A DNA stretch of 36,777 nucleotides from an uncultured Roseburia sp. (lineage in GTDB: Bacteria; Bacillota; Clostridia; Lachnospirales; Lachnospiraceae). Positions 30,861 to 36,777 of this stretch are shown piece after piece. The stretch covers positions 1 to 36,777 of the forward strand of contig CAKNLF010000012.1 of NCBI GenBank assembly GCA_930989305.1. The letters run 5' to 3'. The stretch's first letter is position 1. Every line of letters starts with the position of its first letter. Both the position numbers and the translations under genes were made by a program. Below the pieces are notes generated by a model. That model was not told the origin of the DNA. It did not search any database and saw nothing but the letters and a program-made list of their open reading frames with translations.

Positions 30861-32768
30861 ATGAAAAACTGGAAAAAGCTTGATAATGCAGCGAAGATTT
30901 TCCCCTCCACCATTGAACAGTCGGAGACCAGAGTCTTTCGCTTCTACTGCGAATTAAATGAAAACGTCAATCCTCAGGCTCTGCAGGACGCAGTCTGTCA
31001 GGCAGTGAAGCAGTTCCCGCATTTTCTGAAAATACTGAGAAAAGGACTTTTCTGGTACTATCTGGAAAGCAGTCATCAAAAACCTGTTGTCACAGAAGAA
31101 TGCGAGGCTCCATGCCCTCATATATACCGGCCGGGACAGCACAACCTTCTGTTCCAGGTGACTTATTACAAAAAGCGGATCAACATTGAAGTTTTTCATG
31201 TTCTGGCTGACGGAGCCGGCGCCATCGAATTTCTGAAATTTGTCCTTGCGGCATATTTTAACATTCTTTATCCCGGCACCCTTCCTCTGGACGATCCGCT
31301 GATCCACAACCAGATCGCCATTGAGGAGCTGGATTCGGATGCTTTTGAAGAATACTATACCGGGGGCAAGGATCCCCGATCCAAAAAGAAAAGCCGGGTA
31401 TGGCTGCTCCGTTCCAAACGCCGGCCGGATCTGGACCTGAATGTTACGGAAGGCATCATGTCCGCCCGGCAGATCCTGGATCTGTCTCACCGGTATCATG
31501 CCACTATGACGGAATTTCTGGTAGCGGTATTTATCCGTTCTCTTGTCCGGCGGATGTCAGACAGGGAGCTGCGAAAATCCATTGTGATCGATATTCCCAT
31601 TAATCTCCGTAATTTTTTCCCTTCGGAGACTACAAGGAACTTTTTTGCGATCCTGCCCGTTACCTACCGGCCCAACAGCCGGGACGATTCTCTGGAAATG
31701 ATCTGCGAAGTGGTTTCCCGGGAATTTTCCCAAGTGATCACAAAAGAAAATCTCCTTGGGAAGATCAATTCCCTCGGTTCCTTTGAGCGCAATATGCCCA
31801 TGCGGCTGATCCCTGTATTTATCAAGGATCCGGGACTTCAGTTCTGCAATTTTTTAGCTAAGCGCTTTGTAACCGGGTGTTTTTCCAATCTTGGAAGGAT
31901 CATCCTGCCGGAAAGTTTTACCCCCTATGTGGAACAGGTGGGCGTATATTCTTCCACATTGACAGTACAAGCGGAATGCTGCACTTACGTGGACAAGCTT
32001 TCCATCGGTTTTACCGATGCTTTTCTGGACGTATCCGTTGTATATGATTTCTTTCATATGCTGAACGAAATGGGCGTGGAAATTGAACTGCATACCAATA
32101 CTCCTGTTGGAGAAAAGCAGACGTCAAAAACAGACGCCGGTCCCAATACCGCTTATATTGCTGATCCTACGGTTCCCAGAATCTTAACGGACACGGATGT
32201 ATTTCCCATCCCCAAGACCCGGAAGCACAAGATCGCCCGATTTCTCAAGATTGCCAATATTCTGTGCATTATCGCCATGCTGCTTTACGCTCTGTTTTAT
32301 CTTTTAACAGACGATCAGCAGTACTGGATCTTGATCATGTGCATCAACACAATATTTATCTGGAACGGCATTGTCCGGGGTATGGTCATGAAGACCAGTC
32401 TCCTGCGAAGGCTGTTCACCCGGTTCCTATGGACCAGCATTTTTTATTTTGCCATAGATCTGCTGTCCGGCTGGCATCAGTGGTCTCTGACCCAGCAGCT
32501 GCCTGTGTTCTGCCTGGTCAATCTGTTTTTAAGTCTGTATCTGGCGGGCCTGTTCAAAACGGAAACCGCAGACGAAGAGCTTACCCTTTATCTGTCCCTG
32601 GAATGTCTCATGGGCATTGTGCCGGGTGCTCTTACTCTGCTGGGCGTATTGTATTTCAGCTATTTTACTATGATCGTTTCCATTATCTGTCTGGTCTTTC
32701 TGATTCTGATGGTTCTGTTCCGCTGGCGCAGCATCAAACACGAATACAAAAAGACGTTTCATGTATGA
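30861..32768 (+). CDS. Condensation/acyltransferase-like protein with C-terminal DUF6320 membrane domain
   Basis: A 635-residue protein. Residues 1-440 have the fold of condensation-domain/PapA-like acyltransferases; the catalytic pattern HxxxD is HVLADG (His113, Asp117). Later motifs include NLRNFFPSETTRNFFAILP (DFG-like region) and SNLGRI. Residues about 470-625 contain six hydrophobic helices (IARFLKIANILCIIAMLLYALF and later), the DUF6320-type domain. It may transfer an acyl group near the membrane; the acceptor is unknown. The ATG at 30861 has AGGAG eleven bases upstream; an earlier start in frame has none. It is monocistronic, with a strong terminator downstream. In other clostridia this family is often paired with an esterase, which is absent here. 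Confidence 0.85.
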   Translation: MKNWKKLDNAAKIFPSTIEQSETRVFRFYCELNENVNPQALQDAVCQAVKQFPHFLKILRKGLFWYYLESSHQKPVVTEECEAPCPHIYRPGQHNLLFQVTYYKKRINIEVFHVLADGAGAIEFLKFVLAAYFNILYPGTLPLDDPLIHNQIAIEELDSDAFEEYYTGGKDPRSKKKSRVWLLRSKRRPDLDLNVTEGIMSARQILDLSHRYHATMTEFLVAVFIRSLVRRMSDRELRKSIVIDIPINLRNFFPSETTRNFFAILPVTYRPNSRDDSLEMICEVVSREFSQVITKENLLGKINSLGSFERNMPMRLIPVFIKDPGLQFCNFLAKRFVTGCFSNLGRIILPESFTPYVEQVGVYSSTLTVQAECCTYVDKLSIGFTDAFLDVSVVYDFFHMLNEMGVEIELHTNTPVGEKQTSKTDAGPNTAYIADPTVPRILTDTDVFPIPKTRKHKIARFLKIANILCIIAMLLYALFYLLTDDQQYWILIMCINTIFIWNGIVRGMVMKTSLLRRLFTRFLWTSIFYFAIDLLSGWHQWSLTQQLPVFCLVNLFLSLYLAGLFKTETADEELTLYLSLECLMGIVPGALTLLGVLYFSYFTMIVSIICLVFLILMVLFRWRSIKHEYKKTFHV

Positions 32769-32772
32769 CAAA

Positions 32773-32838
32773 AAAGAGGATTTCTCTTCCTGCGGATCCG
32801 AAGATCCGCAGGAGGGGATATCCTCTTTGTTATTTTCT
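32773..32838 (+). terminator. Two-part terminator after the DUF6320 gene
   Basis: An inner stem CCTGCGGATC/GATCCGCAGG (32789-32798 with 32803-32812, loop CGAA) sits inside an outer pairing AAAGAGGAT/ATCCTCTTT (32773-32781 with 32820-32828), followed by a T-rich run ending near 32838. Confidence 0.8.
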
Positions 32839-32866
32839 GTTGTTTTATCCCGGAAGTCTTTGGAAA

Positions 32867-33814
32867 TCAGTCATTATATTCCGCGCTCCAGTCCAGAATC
32901 TTTCCGTCAGAAGCCTGGATTTCGTAATCATATTCCATTCCGTTCTGGAAAAATTCGATCTCATATACATTGACGCCATCGTCCCGTTCCATTTTTGCTT
33001 TTGTATAGTTTACTTTTCCGCTGACACCGGAATGTTTCAGGGCGATTTCTTTTGCCTTATCCACACTGATATTTCCGCTTTCTCCGGAAGCGCTGCCCTT
33101 CTGTCCGCTGCCTGTGGAATATACTTCCAGTCTTTCACGGTCCGCCTGACGTACAGTTCCGTCAGAGGCCTGGATCTCATAGGAATATTCCCAGTCAGAT
33201 GTAATAAAGACCACGTCATATACCAGTCTGCCGTCCTCATAGTCTCTGGCAACCTTTTTTATAGTGGCCTGGGAAGCTTTTACTCCCGCATGTTCCAGGG
33301 CGATACTCTGGGCTTTGTTTGTTCCGATATCGCTGTCGGCTGTGCCGGAAGACGCATTGGAATCCGCCGCAGTATTTGCGCTGCCTGAGGCGTTTTCAGA
33401 TGTCCGGGCACTGGCATTGTTCAGAGACTCTTTTTCATATTTTACGACTTCTCCGGTCACCAGATCGATTTCATAATCGTATTTATCAGAGGCTGTTAAA
33501 AATTCCACCTCATATACGCTGCGCCCTTCATCCCGATCCGTTCTCACGGAACTTCTTGTAACATCCCCTGACGCCACTCCCGCATGTTCCAGAGCAGTCT
33601 GCCGTGCCGATTCCTCTGTCACTTTCTGGACCTGGGATGTTCCGCTCTGAACGCCGCCTGAGGCCGCTGTATTGGTCCGGACTGACGCCGCCTGATTTTC
33701 CTGCCTGTTTCCTCTTTGATCCACAGCGTTGGCGCTGATGGCTATTACAACAGCTGCCGCTGCTACGATTGCTACGATCCCGCCTAATTTTTTTGTATCA
33801 TTCATCTTTTTCAT
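32867..33814 (-). CDS. Exported protein with three PepSY domains
   Basis: A 315-residue protein with an N-terminal membrane anchor (about 10-28, GGIVAIVAAAAVVIAISANA), probably uncleaved, then a Gln/Asn/Ser-rich linker and three PepSY repeats (about 65-130, 165-232 and 250-313). Each has an ALEHAGV-like helix followed by VYEVEF and YDYEI(D/Q) strands. The linkers between are rich in Ser, Ala, Gly and Asn. PepSY domains commonly inhibit proteases or bind peptides/metals outside the cell. The ATG at 33812-33814 has AAAGGAG nine bases upstream. It is the last gene after a two-component system (60 bases), suggesting it is a regulated or sensing partner. Confidence 0.9.
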   Translation of the reverse strand: MKKMNDTKKLGGIVAIVAAAAVVIAISANAVDQRGNRQENQAASVRTNTAASGGVQSGTSQVQKVTEESARQTALEHAGVASGDVTRSSVRTDRDEGRSVYEVEFLTASDKYDYEIDLVTGEVVKYEKESLNNASARTSENASGSANTAADSNASSGTADSDIGTNKAQSIALEHAGVKASQATIKKVARDYEDGRLVYDVVFITSDWEYSYEIQASDGTVRQADRERLEVYSTGSGQKGSASGESGNISVDKAKEIALKHSGVSGKVNYTKAKMERDDGVNVYEIEFFQNGMEYDYEIQASDGKILDWSAEYND

Positions 33815-33874
33815 GTCTGTCAGCTCCTTTCCTTTTTTCTGAGCTAAGCATAACATTCAAAGATTAAAAACAGA

Positions 33875-35290
33875 TTAGAATTTCTCATTTTTTTCTTTTT
33901 TAAAAAGAATCCGGAAACAGCTGCCTTTTCCCAGGGTACTGCGCACATCCGTATCCGCCTGGTGCAGCCGGGCGATCTCCCTGACCAGTGACAGTCCCAG
34001 TCCCACGGAAGTATTATCGCTTCTGGCGTTATCCGCCCGGTAAAACCGCTGCCAAATACGGGGCAGATCCTCCTCTTTGATACCGATGCCGTCATCTTCC
34101 ACTTCCAGGACCACCCGGTTCCTCTGTTCATAGACCCGGATCCACACATTCCCGTTTTCTTTTCCGTATTTGCATGCGTTGGAGATCAAATTGGTCAGCA
34201 TCCTGGCGGTCAGATCCGGATCCGCCTGTATATAGCAGCCCTCCTGGGTTTCCAGATGGAGGGTCTTTGCGCCGTTTTGGATCATTGCCTGTTCTTCCTC
34301 CACAGCAGATGCCAGGGCAGACAGATCTGTCCGCTCCTTCCGGATCTTCACCGTGCCTCTTTCAATCCTGGTAAATGTCAGCATTTCCTCGATCAGATCC
34401 GACATTTTTCTGCCCTGATGACTGATCACCTGGAGAGCCTCCTTATATTCCTCCGGATCCTGTTCTTCCAGCGCGTATTCGCATTCCGCCAGAATTACCG
34501 CCACCGGCGTGCGCAGTTCATGAGAAGCGTCGGAAGTAAACTGCTTTTCCCCTTCAAATGATTGATTCAGTCTCTCAAACATCCGGTTAAAAGCATCTTT
34601 CAGCCGCCGCAGTTCCTCGCTGTCATCCGGGATCCGGATCCTTCTGGTCAGGTCTTCGCCCGCGTTGATGCTGTCCGCCTGAGCGCAAATATCGTCAACA
34701 GGTTTCAGGGCCTTTCTGGAAATAAAATACCCGCCCAGGATAGCAATCACCGCCAGTCCCGGCAGGAGCGGCAGCATCAGCCTGGTGATCCGCAGGAGAG
34801 TGCTGCTGCCCTCGTTTTCATTGACAATGCCCCGAAGCCACAATCCTTGAAGGTTATCCGCCTCCGGTCTCTCATCGTAAACATAATATTTTTCCCTGCC
34901 TCTTTCCACAGCGCGTATCTGTCCATCTGAAAAGGCGCATTCTTCCTGGGTCAGGGCAATGGGATTTTCCCCGTAGATCAGCTCTCCGTTTAAATAAAGG
35001 GCAATGTAGATGCCGTCGTCGTAATCACAGAAATCGTCATCGATCTCCAGATATCCGTCTTTGTAGCGTATAAAATAGTCCCCTTCATCCACATCCCTGG
35101 TGTCTTCCGGATTCAGATATTCCAGTTCCTGAGTATTGGCCTCCACAAGGGCCGTAAGGCTGCCGCGGATATCCTCCCGCAGCACCTGGCGGCTGACCAC
35201 CGCCAGAAGAGCCAGCACTACCGCCACGATAATGAACAGCAGCACTGCAAACCATCCTGTAATACGGGCTTTTATCGTCCTGTGTTTCAT
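33875..35290 (-). CDS. Sensor histidine kinase
   Basis: A 471-residue OmpR-type kinase: membrane helix 1 at about 13-33, an acidic extracytoplasmic part (34-165, with EDTRDVDEGDYF and EIDDDFCDYDD), helix 2 at about 167-190 and HAMP at about 190-243. The H-box is SDASHELRTP with His257, then NLISNACKYG (N-box), DDGIGI (G1), and GLGLSLV (G2). The acidic external domain could sense cations or cationic peptides; that is an inference from composition. It overlaps the response regulator by four bases (ATGA), and the PepSY gene follows. Confidence 0.95.
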   Translation of the reverse strand: MKHRTIKARITGWFAVLLFIIVAVVLALLAVVSRQVLREDIRGSLTALVEANTQELEYLNPEDTRDVDEGDYFIRYKDGYLEIDDDFCDYDDGIYIALYLNGELIYGENPIALTQEECAFSDGQIRAVERGREKYYVYDERPEADNLQGLWLRGIVNENEGSSTLLRITRLMLPLLPGLAVIAILGGYFISRKALKPVDDICAQADSINAGEDLTRRIRIPDDSEELRRLKDAFNRMFERLNQSFEGEKQFTSDASHELRTPVAVILAECEYALEEQDPEEYKEALQVISHQGRKMSDLIEEMLTFTRIERGTVKIRKERTDLSALASAVEEEQAMIQNGAKTLHLETQEGCYIQADPDLTARMLTNLISNACKYGKENGNVWIRVYEQRNRVVLEVEDDGIGIKEEDLPRIWQRFYRADNARSDNTSVGLGLSLVREIARLHQADTDVRSTLGKGSCFRILFKKEKNEKF

Positions 35291-35961
35291 TTTGGATCCC
35301 TCAGCACATATCCGGTTCCCCTCACCGTATGGATCAGTTTCTCTCCAAAAGGCTCGTCTATTTTTTTCCTCAGATACCGGATGTATACGTCTATTACATT
35401 TGTACCGCCTTCATAGTCAAAATTCCAAAGACTGTTTTCGATCTGATCTCTGGTCATAACCTTGTTCTTATTGCAAAGCAGCACTTCCAGAAGGGCGTAT
35501 TCTCTGGCTGTAAGCCGGATTTCTCTGCCTTCCCTTGTCACTTTATGGGCCCCTGTATCCATCACCAGATCCCCCGCTTCGTACCGGTTGGTCTGGTTTC
35601 CCGATGAAATTCTCGTCATGACCCGCAGTCTTGCCATCAGTTCCCGGAATGAAAAAGGTTTCACCAGATAGTCGTTGGCTCCCAGATCCAGTCCCGTTAC
35701 TTTATCCTCTATCGTATCTTTTGCCGTCAGAAAGATCACAGGCGTCTGTATCCCTCTTTTCCGCATAAGCTCCAGAACTTCATATCCGTCTCTGCCCGGC
35801 ATCATAATATCCAGGATCACTGCGGCATATTCCGCCATCTCCAGACAGTGCCAGGCGTCTTCTCCGTTATAGCAGGCGTCTACGGAATATCCTTCGGATT
35901 TCAGTTTTTTTTCTATGACACGATTCAGATCTTTTTCATCTTCTGCCAGTAAAATTCTCAT
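35287..35961 (-). CDS. OmpR/PhoB-family response regulator
   Basis: A 224-residue regulator. The receiver has Asp9-Asp9-type acidic pair (AEDEKD), phospho-acceptor Asp51 in VILDIMMPG, Thr79 and Lys101 (DYLVKPF). The C-terminal winged helix (about 128-222) has LTAREYALLEVLLCNKNKVMTRDQIENSLW and the ending VIDVYIRYLRKKID...TVRGTGYVL. The ATG at 35959-35961 lies 26 bases inside the end of the glycosyltransferase gene, with AAGGAG ten bases upstream, so it is coupled to it. Cognate kinase follows directly. Confidence 0.96.
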   Translation of the reverse strand: MRILLAEDEKDLNRVIEKKLKSEGYSVDACYNGEDAWHCLEMAEYAAVILDIMMPGRDGYEVLELMRKRGIQTPVIFLTAKDTIEDKVTGLDLGANDYLVKPFSFRELMARLRVMTRISSGNQTNRYEAGDLVMDTGAHKVTREGREIRLTAREYALLEVLLCNKNKVMTRDQIENSLWNFDYEGGTNVIDVYIRYLRKKIDEPFGEKLIHTVRGTGYVLRDPK

Positions 35962-36777
35962 ATGCGCGCTCTCTCCTTATAGTTCCCTTCGGGGAACGGA
36001 TCCTTGTCTTTCCAGACTCCTCCGGCGTCTCCCGGAAATGATCCACATGCACCGCGCAGTGGTGTTCGATAGGTTTCCATTCCACTTTTTTCACCAGCGC
36101 CACAAAGGCAATGGGGATAAAAGTAAACATAAATATCGGAAAGGTAACAATTGAAAGAAGTTTTTTCCCTGTTCCCGCATAAATATTTTTCCACTCTGTG
36201 ATCAGAGTATACAGTCCCAGCAGGGCCGCCATGATATAGGTCCTTACTACATTCATGACAGTGTTATACAGCACGAAATCAATATCCCGGTCCAGAGCCA
36301 GGCCTGCGATGATCAACACCGCATCGGTTACCAGAGAAAAGGCTGTCAGGAAAAAGGCAGGCCAGATGGACATGGTCATGTCAAAGCAGGAAAAATTCCG
36401 CTTTTTGAATATAGCTTTCGCGATCTGTCCTCCATAGGCTCTGAACACCTGCTGGTATCCTTTTACCCAGCGGGCGCGCTGATTCCAGGAAGGGATAAAC
36501 TTGTCCGGCTGTTCGTCGTAAAAAACAGCGTCTTTGCAGTATCCGATCCGTTCGCCTTTCAGCATCTGATAAATGGTAAACTCTATATCTTCTGTCAGAA
36601 GGAAGAACTTCCATCCTCCCAATTCTTCCAGTATTTCTCTGGAGAAGAAAAATCCCGTGCCGGATACGGCGCAGCTGGTATGGAGCAGCATCCTGGCCCG
36701 GTTCAGCCACTGGGCTTCATGCATAAACCACAGACCGTATCCCGATGTAAGCCAGTTTGTCCCGAAATTTTTCGTAT
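35936..36777 (-). CDS. Membrane glycosyltransferase, family 2 (5' end beyond window)
   Basis: The last 280 or so residues of a processive family 2 glycosyltransferase; the start lies beyond the right edge. Open reading continues to 36777 (TNWLTSGYGLWF before the first Met). Key motifs: TED in LLTEDIEFTIYQML (the catalytic base region) and QRARW (QxxRW of processive enzymes) in PSWNQRARWVKGYQQ. About four membrane helices follow. Relatives make hyaluronan, poly-N-acetylglucosamine or cellulose-like polymers; the product here cannot be read from the fragment. The stop codon lies 26 bases inside the response regulator gene. Confidence 0.88.
   Translation of the reverse strand, partial: TKNFGTNWLTSGYGLWFMHEAQWLNRARMLLHTSCAVSGTGFFFSREILEELGGWKFFLLTEDIEFTIYQMLKGERIGYCKDAVFYDEQPDKFIPSWNQRARWVKGYQQVFRAYGGQIAKAIFKKRNFSCFDMTMSIWPAFFLTAFSLVTDAVLIIAGLALDRDIDFVLYNTVMNVVRTYIMAALLGLYTLITEWKNIYAGTGKKLLSIVTFPIFMFTFIPIAFVALVKKVEWKPIEHHCAVHVDHFRETPEESGKTRIRSPKGTIRRERAYENFTGRR

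Overview
The window reads as a chromosomal segment of an endospore-forming, anaerobic, moderate-GC Firmicute, most likely a Lachnospiraceae (Clostridium cluster XIVa) gut bacterium. The basis is two separated spoVA gene groups, an intact spoIIAA-spoIIAB-sigF operon, a T-box leader on valS, strong AGGAGG-type ribosome sites, a GSI-type glutamine synthetase followed by an ANTAR protein, and families common in that group (DUF1847, DUF6320, zinc-ribbon/TPR membrane protein). I see no rRNA, tRNA, insertion sequence, prophage or CRISPR array.

Layout. 1-2386: a metal P-type ATPase (cut by the window edge) and a free-standing HMA metallochaperone, read leftward from a promoter/operator. Next to them, read rightward, are an ArsR repressor and an AraC regulator, preceded by a 21-bp-spaced direct repeat. 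2393-6919: glnA with an ANTAR protein, an orphan eukaryote-type HisA, and guaB with a consensus promoter and a leader attenuator. 6944-10673: a helical lipoprotein, spoVAEb and spoVAD (spoVAD carries a hairpin over its start codon), an acetyltransferase, a divergent Lgt homologue and a DUF4190 protein. 10820-16162: a polar amino acid ABC transporter, a GH13 alpha-glucosidase, a Nudix hydrolase and a DUF1847 protein. 16260-20682: an iron alcohol dehydrogenase and an aldehyde dehydrogenase, divergent from a PucR/CdaR-type regulator broken by an in-frame TGA. 20689-24278: spoIIAA-spoIIAB-sigF, then a forespore-type promoter, a membrane-anchored protein made of eight 11-residue repeats, and spoVAA-spoVAB-spoVAC. 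24311-30355: a frameshifted zinc-ribbon/TPR protein, a 45-residue protein, folC, and valS with its T-box. 30362-36777: a small hypothetical, a condensation-fold/DUF6320 membrane protein, and a glycosyltransferase-response regulator-histidine kinase-PepSY cluster cut by the right edge.

How the parts fit. The spore genes form one programme. SpoIIAA/SpoIIAB control sigma-F. A near-ideal sigma-F/G promoter overlapping the end of sigF then drives the repeat protein and SpoVAA-AB-AC, parts of the dipicolinic acid channel, while SpoVAD and SpoVAEb are expressed from a second site about 12 kb away. The most striking observation is at spoVAD. A 15-bp stem covers its start codon, and the 5' arm of that stem overlaps the -10 of a predicted sigma-G promoter. 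Read-through mRNA would therefore be masked, while sporulation-specific mRNA would lack the 5' arm. The second is the undescribed 11-mer repeat protein between sigF and spoVAA.
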